Assembly: GCF_007990775.1 (NCBI RefSeq)
Contig: NZ_BJXB01000004.1
Location: forward strand, 1-64,000
Direction of reading: 5' to 3'
From: Deinococcus cellulosilyticus NBRC 106333 = KACC 11606
GTDB lineage: Bacteria; Deinococcota; Deinococci; Deinococcales; Deinococcaceae
DNA: 64,000 nucleotides
In this document: positions 41,939 through 50,196 of the stretch, one piece after another
Layout of the letters: each line of letters begins with the position of its first letter
Position numbering within the stretch: position 1 is the first letter of the stretch
Program-made: the position numbers and the translations under genes
The notes under the pieces: generated by a model
What the model saw: only the letters and a program-made list of their open reading frames with translations
Told to the model about the DNA's origin: nothing
Database searches by the model: none

Positions 41939-42685
41939 ATGCCTCTTCCCCGTCCCCTTCCGGAAAGCTTGCAGACCTTTCAGGATGCCCACTGGCAACA
42001 AAATGACATCGGCAGATCACAGGCCATGGTTTATTTCACCGACCGGTGGTTTCTGAAAATCCAGCCCCAGGCATCCCCTGAAACCCTGAGGCAGGACCTT
42101 CAGGCACTGAAGTGGCTGCAACAGCATGTTCCGGTGCCAGAAGTGCTCGGACACGCAGAGCAGGATGGGCAGGAATTCCTGATCACCTCCAGAATTCAGG
42201 GCAGGGACCTTTCACTGCTTGCCCAGGAAGACCGGGAAAAAGCGGTAATGCACTTTGCCCGAGGGCTGCGCCTGTGGCATGGGCAGCCCACGCAGGATTG
42301 CCCCCTCGACCGTTCACTGGATTTCAGGCTGGTTGAGGCCCGTCAGCGCCTTGAGCAGGGACAGATCGCCCTGGAAGCTTTCACAGATGAGTCCCCCGAA
42401 GATGTTCTGAACTGGCTGCACAACAACAAACCCGACGAGGATCTGGTCCTGACCCACGGGGATTACTGCTTCCCCAACGTGCTGGTGGATCAGGACCGGA
42501 TCTGTGGTTTTGTGGATGTGGGACGGGCCGGGATCAGTGACCGTTACACGGACCTGACCCTGGCCCTGTGGAGCACCGAATACAACTGTGGATCAGGATG
42601 GAAACACGTGTTCTTACAGGCTTACGGTCATGATCTGGATCAAGAAAAACTGCACTATTACAGCCTGCTGGACCGGTTTTCCTGA
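41939..42685 (+). CDS. APH(3')-like aminoglycoside kinase homologue
   Basis: 248 residues, shorter than APH(3') enzymes (~265). The catalytic HGDYCFPNVL (H173, D175, N180) and the metal-binding GFVDVGRAG (D193) are those of aminoglycoside 3'-phosphotransferases, and YFTDRWFLKIQ supplies the ATP Lys. It sits alone on a chromosomal stretch, without cassette or transposon marks. The usual C-terminal substrate lobe is present but short, ending HYYSLLDRFS, so it may phosphorylate another metabolite. No ribosome binding site, suggesting a leaderless message. Resistance should be tested, not assumed. Confidence 0.85.
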   Translation: MPLPRPLPESLQTFQDAHWQQNDIGRSQAMVYFTDRWFLKIQPQASPETLRQDLQALKWLQQHVPVPEVLGHAEQDGQEFLITSRIQGRDLSLLAQEDREKAVMHFARGLRLWHGQPTQDCPLDRSLDFRLVEARQRLEQGQIALEAFTDESPEDVLNWLHNNKPDEDLVLTHGDYCFPNVLVDQDRICGFVDVGRAGISDRYTDLTLALWSTEYNCGSGWKHVFLQAYGHDLDQEKLHYYSLLDRFS

Positions 42686-42689
42686 AAGC

Positions 42690-44303
42690 TCAAAAACCCG
42701 GAGATGCCAGCATCCTGAAAGCCTCAGGCCACTGCAACTCAAATCCCAGGCTGAGGGTGAGCATGCTCTGGAAATCAGTCAGATGGGCTCTGGAATTTCG
42801 CACTTCACGGGGTTTCAGGCCTTTTTCCAGACAATAGGCGGCCAGGGCTCCTGCAGCCTCCCCGATGTTCCACTCGACAGGGTGCAGGCGGTAACAGCCG
42901 TTGGTGATGTGGGTGGTCCCGAGGTTCTTGCAGGCCGGCAGGAGGTTCTCCACCCGCACCGGAATCAGGGCTCCCAGAGGAATCTGGAACGGGTAACTCT
43001 CCACATCAATGTAACTGCGTCCCGCTGTGGAGGGGTGCAAATCGATGCGGTACTGTCCGATGCCCACACTGTCATGGAAGGTTTCTGCTCCGGTCAGGCC
43101 TTTGCGGGCTTCCACCCCGACATGCTGTTCCAGCACGGTGAACTCGGACTGAATTCTGCGGGATTCCCGCACGTACACGCTTTTGGCGAGTCCATGCTCA
43201 GTTCCGGTGATGTCTCCACGCAGGCTCAGGCCAGGATAACCGTAACCTTTGCCATCGTGTCTGGGGGCTTCGGTCTGCATCCAGTACAGCATCGACAGGC
43301 TGAGCTGTTTTGCCCCCTCCAGATGCCTTTGCTTCTCCTCTTCGCTGACCCCGATGATGGGACCCAGCCAGTAATCGATCTGCGGCCAGTTCACCAGGGT
43401 GATGTCGCTGGGATAGAGGCCATCCTCGTAATGCCCCTTGTAGAAAATCCGGCGGTAATGCCAGAAATCCCCCTTGTGAAGCTGCACCACCGGATCACTG
43501 AACAGGTCACGGAACCTGGGCTTTAACGTGATGGGATGCAGGTCGTTCCAGGAAAGCTGCCTGTTGGGCCAGAACGGGGCCTGATACTGGTGCCAGAAGT
43601 CGTACTGGGCAGGTTTTTCAATGGTGTGGTCTTCGCCTTCTCTATGGTCAATGGCAAAACACCAGCTGATCGCCTGCTGGTCCAGCGGGTTGGCCTCCCC
43701 TTCCAGCGCATGCAGTTCTCCGGTCTGAAGCTGGGATTCCGCGCCAATCACGTGTTCCACGCCAGCGAGTTCCAGCAGGTCTCCGAGTTCGGTGGCGTCC
43801 AGCACATAATCCGCCGTCACCACCCGCAGGTCTCCAGAGGTCAAGCTCTTGAAGGTGACAGCAAGAACAGTGTCCCCATCGGTGGTGGCTGCCACAGGCA
43901 CATGCTGCATCCACACCTCAAGCTGCCTGGAAGCCCGGTAAGGGGCCAGCATCTGCTCCAGAACCGCCACCCCCACACGGGGCTCAAAGCACAGCCGGGA
44001 CACATTTCCCAGACCGGGATTCAGAAAGGGGTCCTGGGCCACTTCGGGCTTCAGGGGGTAATGCTCCCGGTAGTAATGCCGGACCAGCTCACGGAAGGTG
44101 CGGTAACTCGCGGTGGCACCGGATTCTTCAATCCACCACGCCTCATCGGGGGGCACGGCCTGACTGGTGAGTTGCCCACCCAGCCAGTCGGTTTCTTCGG
44201 TCAAAATCACCTTCCTGCCGAGCTGCAGTGCGGCCAGTGCTGCGGCCACACCTCCCAGTCCGCCTCCGGCAATCAGGATGTCTGTGTGGTGTTCATGGGT
44301 CAT
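42690..44303 (-). CDS. FAD-dependent oxidoreductase linked to sugar ABC importer
   Basis: 537 residues. Rossmann start DILIAGGGLGGVAAALAALQLG with EETDWLGGQLTSQ, and later DATELGDLLELAG. The family is the FAD-dependent oxidoreductase seen next to carbohydrate ABC importers and glycosidases, substrates unproven. Here the importer genes follow upstream on the same strand (44479-47511), supporting oxidation or dehydration of the imported sugar. AGGAGA precedes the start. The stop is 4 bp from the convergent APH gene's stop. Confidence 0.85.
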   Translation of the reverse strand: MTHEHHTDILIAGGGLGGVAAALAALQLGRKVILTEETDWLGGQLTSQAVPPDEAWWIEESGATASYRTFRELVRHYYREHYPLKPEVAQDPFLNPGLGNVSRLCFEPRVGVAVLEQMLAPYRASRQLEVWMQHVPVAATTDGDTVLAVTFKSLTSGDLRVVTADYVLDATELGDLLELAGVEHVIGAESQLQTGELHALEGEANPLDQQAISWCFAIDHREGEDHTIEKPAQYDFWHQYQAPFWPNRQLSWNDLHPITLKPRFRDLFSDPVVQLHKGDFWHYRRIFYKGHYEDGLYPSDITLVNWPQIDYWLGPIIGVSEEEKQRHLEGAKQLSLSMLYWMQTEAPRHDGKGYGYPGLSLRGDITGTEHGLAKSVYVRESRRIQSEFTVLEQHVGVEARKGLTGAETFHDSVGIGQYRIDLHPSTAGRSYIDVESYPFQIPLGALIPVRVENLLPACKNLGTTHITNGCYRLHPVEWNIGEAAGALAAYCLEKGLKPREVRNSRAHLTDFQSMLTLSLGFELQWPEAFRMLASPGF

Positions 44304-44366
44304 GGGGGGTCTCCTGGGGGATCATGGTGGTTGAGTGGTTATAGCGCCAGGCATGTGGTTCCCGAT

Positions 44367-44446
44367 GCCGAGAGCCGAGAGCCGAGAGCATAAGGTGTTT
44401 TGGCTAAAGCAAACTGTCAAGAGCAAAAAGCACAAGCAAAAGCATT
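44367..44446 (+). repeat. Heptanucleotide and AGCAAA-type tandem repeats
   Basis: Three exact GCCGAGA units (44367-44387), then, after 17 bp, degenerate AGCAAA/AGCACA units to 44446, in the gap between the FAD and permease genes. The GCCGAGA block is the cleanest heptad in the window. Confidence 0.75.
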
Positions 44447-44478
44447 CAGATTTGCCCTGGGCCCTCGGCATCAAGCCT

Positions 44479-45330
44479 TTATCCTTTGACACTGCTCCCC
44501 ACCATCGACTGCACAAACTGCTTCTGGGCAACCAGAAAGGCCAGCAAGAGAGGCAGGGTGGATAAGGTTGAGGCCGCCAGAGTCAGGTTCCAGAACACGC
44601 CGCCCAGAGGATCGGTGAAGGTCTGGAGGCCGAGAGGCAGGGTGTATTGCTCGCTGGAGTTGAGGTATACGAGAGGGTTGAAGTAGTCGTTCCAGGAATT
44701 CAGGAAGGCGAAGATGCCCACTGCGACAAGAACTGGACGGGCGAGGGGGAGCATGATCCGCCAGAAGATGCCCCAGCGATCGAGGCCATCCATCAGGGCG
44801 GCTTCGTCCAGTTCTCGTGGCAGGGTCAGGAAGTGCTGGCGCATCATGAAGACCGCAAGCGCCCCTGTGCCGCCGAAGATTTGCAAGAGGATGATGGGCA
44901 GGTGGGTGTTGTTGATGCCCAGAAACTTGAAGAGGGCGAACTGGGGGATGGAAAGGGCTTCACTGGGCAGCATCATCGCGGACAGGCACAGGATGAACAT
45001 CAGGTCCTTGCCAGGGAAGTTCAGCCTGGCGAAGCCATATCCAGCCAGTGCTCCGATGATCAGGGTCAGTGCGGTGACCACCACGGCGATGTAGACGCTG
45101 TTGACGTATTGGGCAGCAAAGGGGTAGTCGTGGAAGATGCGGGTGAAGTTGTCCCAGCTGATCGACTGGGGAATCAGGGCCAGCGGATTCTGGAAAATCT
45201 CCTGATCGCTTTTCAGGGAGGCGGTGAGCATCCACAGGGTTGGGAAGAGGAAGGGAATCGCCAGGACGATCATCACCAGGTAATACATGCTGCTGGAAAG
45301 CAATCTCAGCCTTGGGAAATCAAGATTCAT
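44479..45330 (-). CDS. Carbohydrate ABC transporter permease (MalG-like)
   Basis: 283 residues, six transmembrane helices. The EAA loop reads REAALMDGLDRWGIFWRIMLPLARPVLV in the usual form ELDEAALMDG. CUT1-family inner permease of a sugar importer, working with the 46237 permease and the SBP. Its first 11 bases overlap the other permease's 3' end. No MsiK/MalK-type ATPase is in the window, so a shared ATPase elsewhere must serve it. Imports an oligosaccharide, probably xylan- or glucan-derived from the neighbours. Confidence 0.92.
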   Translation of the reverse strand: MNLDFPRLRLLSSSMYYLVMIVLAIPFLFPTLWMLTASLKSDQEIFQNPLALIPQSISWDNFTRIFHDYPFAAQYVNSVYIAVVVTALTLIIGALAGYGFARLNFPGKDLMFILCLSAMMLPSEALSIPQFALFKFLGINNTHLPIILLQIFGGTGALAVFMMRQHFLTLPRELDEAALMDGLDRWGIFWRIMLPLARPVLVAVGIFAFLNSWNDYFNPLVYLNSSEQYTLPLGLQTFTDPLGGVFWNLTLAASTLSTLPLLLAFLVAQKQFVQSMVGSSVKG

Positions 45331-46237
45331 AGAACACCCACCGTTTGCGAAGCTGCCATTGCAGGAATGTGAGGGTCAGCATGGCGAGGAAGATCAGCCA
45401 GGAGAGGGCCGAGGCGTAACCGAAATCGAAGTACTTGAAGCCCTGTTTCCACATCTGCACCATCAGCACGCTCGCTGCGTCGTTGCCTCCTGTGAGCACG
45501 TAAATGGGTGCGAAGGATTTCAGTGCCCCGATGATGGTGACGATGACAGTCAAGAAGACCGTGGGAGACATCAGGGGCAGGGTGACTTTGAAGAAGATCT
45601 GTCGGGAGTTCGCCCCGTCGATCTTCGCGGCCTCGTGCACTTCTGCAGGCACGTTCTGGAGGGCACCCAGGAAGATCAGCATGTTCATCCCGACGTGTTC
45701 AATCACCAGACAGATCACCACGGCAATCAGTGCCCACGGGGCTTCATACAGCCAGTTGGGTCCCTGGATGCCCAGCTTCCCGAGCAGCACGTTGACCAGA
45801 CCGAAATCGGGTTGCAGCACGAATCTCCAGACCAGCGCCCAGGCGACCAGCGGAACCACCACGGGTGAGAAGAGGGCCATGCGGAAGAAGCCTGCAGCTC
45901 TGGTTTTGATGTTCAGAAGAAGGGCCAGACCCAGTGCCAGGATGATGTTGGTGGGGACCAGCATCACCACAAAAAGCACGGTGATCCACACTGAGTGGGT
46001 AACTTCGCGGTCGGTGGTCATGCGGGTGTAATTGCCCAGCCCGGTCCATTCAGGAAGGCGGGGAAGCACCCACTCAAAGAGGGACATGATCGGCACGGCC
46101 AGAATCGGGCCGATGAAGAACACGGTAAGGCCCAGCATGAAGGGCAGCACGAAAAGCAGGCCCACCCACTGGGATTCCCAGCCCCCTTTGCGGGGGCGGG
46201 ACTGGGATCTGGGGACGGGAGGGGTTTTGGTGGTCAT
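45320..46237 (-). CDS. Carbohydrate ABC transporter permease (MalF-like)
   Basis: About 305 residues from 46237 (AGGTGAAGAG site); an upstream start at 46267 is possible. Six or seven helices; the EAA loop is VHEAAKIDGANSRQIFFKVTLPLMSPTVF. N-terminal cytoplasmic Arg/Lys-rich stretch PRSQSRPRKGGWE. Pairs with the MalG-like permease. It begins just after the substrate-binding-protein gene, completing a three-gene importer. Confidence 0.92.
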   Translation of the reverse strand: MTTKTPPVPRSQSRPRKGGWESQWVGLLFVLPFMLGLTVFFIGPILAVPIMSLFEWVLPRLPEWTGLGNYTRMTTDREVTHSVWITVLFVVMLVPTNIILALGLALLLNIKTRAAGFFRMALFSPVVVPLVAWALVWRFVLQPDFGLVNVLLGKLGIQGPNWLYEAPWALIAVVICLVIEHVGMNMLIFLGALQNVPAEVHEAAKIDGANSRQIFFKVTLPLMSPTVFLTVIVTIIGALKSFAPIYVLTGGNDAASVLMVQMWKQGFKYFDFGYASALSWLIFLAMLTLTFLQWQLRKRWVFYES

Positions 46238-46263
46238 CTCTTCACCTGTTTTCGAGTGGGGTT

Positions 46264-47511
46264 TCACCGGAGGAGGGGGTTGATGTCGTTGCAGACCTGG
46301 TTCAGTTCGTCTTTGACGTTGGCAGAGGGCCTGAAGATGCGGTCCATGTTGCGCACCACCACGTCATTGACCTGCGCCCAGTTGGCCGGAACGATCAGGG
46401 CTTTTGCTCCACTGACCTGTTTGAGCACGGCCTGACGCAGGCTTGCCGCAGGAATCAGGGGGTTGGAGTTCAGGTAGGCGTCGCTGTTCAGGATGCTGCG
46501 GCGGGGTGGGGGGAAGAACTGCGCGGTGCGTTTCATGACCGCAGGACTGGACAGGAAGGCCACAAACTGAATGGCTTCTTTCTGGTGTTTGGACCCGCTG
46601 AACACCGCGTATCCAGCCTGACCGAGCAGGGTTTTCTGGCCTTTGGGTCCGCTGGGCATCGGCACGATGTCCCATTTGAATTTCACGTTGCTGAGTTGCC
46701 CGGAGTAGGACACCTGATCCGCGTACATCCCCAGGTTTCCGCTGGCAAAGGTGACCTGTTCCCCGAGTTTGGGGGCACTGCCCTCTTTGATCATGCGTTG
46801 CATCATCTCGAAGGCCTGCACGGTGCCTGCACTGTTCATGGTGCAGCTTGAGAGGTCTTTGTTGAAGATGTCTCCCCCACTGGAATACATGGCGGCCAGG
46901 ATGCCTGCGGCCCAGTTGGTGGGGTCCAGCCTGAGGAGGGTTCCACCGTAAGCATTGGGAGCGGCTTTTTTGATTGCGGCGGCACTGGCTTCAAATGCGG
47001 CGTAATTCCACTTCTTCTGAGCGAGGAGTTCAGATGGGGTGGGGATGCCTGCTTTCTGGAACAGGTCCTTGTTGTAGTACATGAAGATGGGCGAGAAGGA
47101 AAAAGGAAGGCCGTAAATCCCCTCCCCTTTCTTCCAGAGGGTCATGGAAGCTGGGGCGTAATCGCTGATTCGCATGGAAGAATTGGATTTGATGTAAGGG
47201 TTCAGGTCCACCAGGGACTTGCTGGACATGTAAGCAGGGGCAGAGCGCTCTGCAACCCAGCCCACGTCTGGACTGGTCCCTCCAGCCATCTGCACAGTCA
47301 GTTTCTGGTCGTAACTGGCGAAAGGAATGGACTCCACTTCCACATTGATGCTGGGGTTTTTCTTTGTGAATTCAGTGGCGAGGGTCTGAAGCAGTTTCAG
47401 GCCGTCCCCTCCGGCCCAGGTGGTGAACCTGAGGGTCACTTTTTCCTGCGCAGAGGCAGTGGAGAGGCTGAGCAGGGTGAGAAGCATCAGGTTTCTGCGG
47501 GCATGTTTCAT
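46264..47511 (-). CDS. Sugar ABC transporter substrate-binding protein
   Basis: 415 residues, exported (MKHARRNLMLLTLLSLSTASA, no lipobox). Family-1/CUT1 pattern: EKVTLRFTTWAGGDGLKLLQTLATEFTKKNPSINVEVESIPF near the start, and late KEAIQFVAFLSSPAVMKRTAQFFPP. Captures the sugar in the periplasm and delivers it to the two permeases downstream. AGGAGGAAAC precedes the ATG; a perfect palindrome lies right before that (47525). LacI gene upstream is the presumed regulator. Ligand unknown. Confidence 0.92.
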   Translation of the reverse strand: MKHARRNLMLLTLLSLSTASAQEKVTLRFTTWAGGDGLKLLQTLATEFTKKNPSINVEVESIPFASYDQKLTVQMAGGTSPDVGWVAERSAPAYMSSKSLVDLNPYIKSNSSMRISDYAPASMTLWKKGEGIYGLPFSFSPIFMYYNKDLFQKAGIPTPSELLAQKKWNYAAFEASAAAIKKAAPNAYGGTLLRLDPTNWAAGILAAMYSSGGDIFNKDLSSCTMNSAGTVQAFEMMQRMIKEGSAPKLGEQVTFASGNLGMYADQVSYSGQLSNVKFKWDIVPMPSGPKGQKTLLGQAGYAVFSGSKHQKEAIQFVAFLSSPAVMKRTAQFFPPPRRSILNSDAYLNSNPLIPAASLRQAVLKQVSGAKALIVPANWAQVNDVVVRNMDRIFRPSANVKDELNQVCNDINPLLR

Positions 47512-47524
47512 GGACGTTTCCTCC

Positions 47525-47539
47525 TGACCCGACGGGTCA
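47525..47539. promoter_or_regulatory. Perfect LacI-type operator before SBP gene
   Basis: TGACCCGACGGGTCA, symmetric about its central base, between the LacI gene end and the SBP start, 13 bp upstream of the ATG. Strong candidate for the LacI regulator at 47619. Confidence 0.7.
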
Positions 47540-47618
47540 ATGAAAATCGGGGGTTTGCGGGGGTGGATTTTGAAGGGGTGTTGCTAAAAAGGGGGTGAGG
47601 GGCCATAAGAGGAGAATT

Positions 47619-48620
47619 TCATGAATCGGGCACCCCTCCGCAGGAAGACCGGATCACCAGACGGGGTGGAACGGTGACGTGCAAATTGGGCTCTGCCCGA
47701 CCTGTCAGCAGGTCATCCAGAAGTCTGGCAGCCGTGCGTCCCAGCCGTCTTCTGGGCACATGCACGGTGGTCAGTGGCGGATCACTCAAGGAAGCCATGT
47801 GAATGTCGGAATACCCAACCACTGCAACATCTTCGGGAACACGAATGCCCTGCTGTTTCAGCACCCTCAGGACCCCAAGGGCCATCAGGTCCTCTGCAGC
47901 GAACACGGCATCAAACGGAATGCCTTCACTGAGGGCGTTCTGCATGGCTTCCATGCCTCCTTCGATGGTGCGCTGGGCATGGAGCATCGGTCCTGGTTGC
48001 AGACCCTGTTCCCGGTGTGCCCTCAGGAACCCTTCCACCCGGTCCTGAGAGACCACCGCTTCGTGCGGGTCCCCACTGATGAACAGGATCTTGCGGCGTC
48101 CAAGCTTCAACAGATGTTCAGTGGCGAGGGCTGCCCCTGCCGGATTGTCCGTAAGGGCGGCATTCAGGTGAAGGTGGTTCGGGTAACGCCCGATGAACAC
48201 ACTGGGCAGGGTCATGGCCCGCACCTGCTCGATCAGACTCGGAGAAATGGGGGCACCCCCGATGATGAAACCATGCACCCGGCGTTCGCGGGCCAGTCTG
48301 GGGAGGGTCTTCCCATCAAAAGCACTGACACTCACCGTGTGCCCGAAACGCTCGGATTCCTCTGTCACCCCATGCATGACTTCCCCGAAGAAGTGATCCG
48401 CTGTGGGATGCACTCCGGGATTCGCCAGCAACACCCCGATGTGATGCGTGTCCGAGGGGGTGTGCAGGCTGGTGCGGGCGAGGTATCCCAGTTCACTCGC
48501 GGCTTCGAGCACCGATTTGCGGGTCTGGTCGCTGATTCTGGGATCATCCCTCAGCACCAGGCAGACGGTGGAGATGGAGACCCTGGCCCTCAGGGCCACG
48601 TCTTTCTGCGTTACGGTCAT
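47619..48620 (-). CDS. LacI-family regulator of the ABC locus
   Basis: 333 residues. HTH VTQKDVALRARVSISTVCLVLRDDPRIS, hinge region VLEAASELGYLARTSLHTPSDTHHIGVLLANP, and ligand domain with AVFAAEDLMALGVLRVL and DVAVVGYSDIHMASLSDPPL. An unusual recognition helix has Cys (STVCLVLRDD) where most have STVSRALN. Upstream of the SBP on the same strand, with a palindrome between them. It is divergent from the lipoprotein and esterase genes at 49049, so it may regulate both sides through separate sites. Confidence 0.92.
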   Translation of the reverse strand: MTVTQKDVALRARVSISTVCLVLRDDPRISDQTRKSVLEAASELGYLARTSLHTPSDTHHIGVLLANPGVHPTADHFFGEVMHGVTEESERFGHTVSVSAFDGKTLPRLARERRVHGFIIGGAPISPSLIEQVRAMTLPSVFIGRYPNHLHLNAALTDNPAGAALATEHLLKLGRRKILFISGDPHEAVVSQDRVEGFLRAHREQGLQPGPMLHAQRTIEGGMEAMQNALSEGIPFDAVFAAEDLMALGVLRVLKQQGIRVPEDVAVVGYSDIHMASLSDPPLTTVHVPRRRLGRTAARLLDDLLTGRAEPNLHVTVPPRLVIRSSCGGVPDS

Positions 48621-49048
48621 GGTGCATTCAGGTTAAAGGAGGTCTCTGTGCAATTCAAATTTTATTCAATTTTTGAAATGAATTTGAAGGAACAGGCCTG
48701 TTCTCCAGGACAAAAGCATGGGAAATCGGCCTCCACACAGCACACCTCAAAAGGATCAGGCCTTGGCACTCGCATGCATTTTCAGCTCCAGAAGGGAGCC
48801 GATCCACCCACCTCAGGTGAAAACGCATGTTCAAATCCACAGGATTTTCCATTCAAACCCGTGGGAATCCGTTCAAATTTTGAATGAAAATTGAGTTTCC
48901 CCTCTTCCGTGAATTACAGTGTTTCCACACACCTCATTCAAAACCTTCAGAACAGGAAGCTGGCTGCTGAGGCCCTCTGCTGTGCAACACCCATGCCCTT
49001 CAGCCCGGTGTGGCTCGCTTCCATTCCCCCACAGGAGAACCCTGCGCC
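48621..49048. promoter_or_regulatory. Divergent promoter region with TTCAAA-type dyads
   Basis: 428 bp without a gene. Two related 13-mers: TTCAATTTTTGAA (48665-48677) and the perfect TTCAAATTTTGAA (48872-48884), separated by ~207 bp, between the LacI gene and the GH43-like lipoprotein. They differ from the palindrome at 47525, so a second regulator, or none, may bind them. AT-rich DNA at 48650-48690 and 48850-48910 suggests two promoters. Confidence 0.5.
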
Positions 49049-50137
49049 ATGAACCTGAAAAAAATGCTGCTTTCCTGCTCCCTTTTCGCCCTGATCGGGA
49101 TGGGCCTGCTCGCTGGCTGCAACAAGGCCGCCGAAGTGGAGGCCCCTTCCACCCAGACCTCTGAAGTTCAGAAGAACGAACTGCCGGGCTTCCCCGATTT
49201 CACCTACCAGAAGGTCATTGCGGACACCACCATTTTCCCTCCCAGAAATGACCCCGAGCACACCTACAAGGAACTGATTTTCCCAAGTGTCATCAAGGCC
49301 AGCGATTACTTTGCGAACCCTCTGGGAACGTACTACATGTACTACGCCCCACATGATGCACCTGCAGGAATTTATCTGGCTTATTCCAACAGCCCCACTG
49401 GACCCTGGACCCGTTACTCGGACATTCCGATCATCACCAGAAGGTGGGTCACCCAGGTCACCGGAAGCAGCAGCCTGATCAGTCATATTTCCTCTCCCCA
49501 TGCCATCTGGGTGCCTGAGGAAACCACCGACAAGAAACTCTACCTGTACTTCCACGGGGAGAACACCGACACCCGTCTGGCAAAATCCCATGACGGCATC
49601 CACTTCACCTATGACAAGACGGTGGTGTCCACAGCAGGCACCTACAAGAAAATTGATGGTCTGTCTGAGGTGTCCTATGCCAGGGTCTACCGTTACACCA
49701 TGCCCAGCAAAGGCAACAAATACACCATGGTGATCATGGGCAACAACGGAGGCACCCGCAAAATCTACCTGTGCTGGTCCGGTGAGGCCAGAAACTGGCG
49801 TTGTCAGAACAATGCACTGATCACTCCCAACAGTTCTGAAAGTGGCGGACAGTTTGGAGGGCCTCAGGCCGCAGGTCCAGTGTATTTCCCCTGGAAAGGC
49901 AAGCATTACGTGGTGTTCAATGCAGGCAGTGGAAACCTGCACATTGCAGAAGTGGGGGCAGATTTCAATCTGGAAAACCACCTCGGGGTCTTCTATGATT
50001 CCCTGACCACCGCCCCGGAAAATGGACGTGTGGGTGCCTCCACCTTCCTGACCATCGGCAGCACCATGTACATGTTCTACGAAGTGGGGCAGCGTGGAGC
50101 CACCAAGATCGCACTGGCCACTGCGCCCATCCAGTAA
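49049..50137 (+). CDS. GH43-like five-bladed propeller lipoprotein
   Basis: 362 residues from 49049 (AGGAGA); lipobox LLAGC at about residue 20-24 (SCSLFALIGMGLLAGC). Repeated blade motifs TYYMYYAPHDAPAGIYLAYSNSPTGPW, KLYLYFHGENTDTRLAKSHDG and YVVFNAGSGNLHIAEVG are typical of the GH43/62/117-like five-bladed fold. Catalytic Asp and Glu could not be assigned with certainty. A role at the cell surface on arabino- or xylo-oligosaccharides is plausible, given the CE7 esterase directly after. Confidence 0.75.
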   Translation: MNLKKMLLSCSLFALIGMGLLAGCNKAAEVEAPSTQTSEVQKNELPGFPDFTYQKVIADTTIFPPRNDPEHTYKELIFPSVIKASDYFANPLGTYYMYYAPHDAPAGIYLAYSNSPTGPWTRYSDIPIITRRWVTQVTGSSSLISHISSPHAIWVPEETTDKKLYLYFHGENTDTRLAKSHDGIHFTYDKTVVSTAGTYKKIDGLSEVSYARVYRYTMPSKGNKYTMVIMGNNGGTRKIYLCWSGEARNWRCQNNALITPNSSESGGQFGGPQAAGPVYFPWKGKHYVVFNAGSGNLHIAEVGADFNLENHLGVFYDSLTTAPENGRVGASTFLTIGSTMYMFYEVGQRGATKIALATAPIQ

Positions 50138-50153
50138 ACCCCATCATCTTCAA

Positions 50154-50177
50154 GGAGGAGAGCCTGTGCTCTCCTCC
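50154..50177 (+). terminator. Strong hairpin between lipoprotein and CE7 genes
   Basis: Perfect 10-bp stem GGAGGAGAGC/GCTCTCCTCC with 4-nt loop, but no T-run; it could attenuate or process the message in an operon of both genes. Confidence 0.6.
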
Positions 50178-50196
50178 CCTTCTTGTGAGGTACATC

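Noticed and set aside
44367..44446. CRISPR array
   Set aside because: Heptad repeats have no spacers and no cas gene is in the window.
50154..50177. Clear intrinsic terminator between the lipoprotein and CE7 genes
   Set aside because: Listed only as a hairpin: the stem is strong but lacks a T-run, so full termination is not supported.
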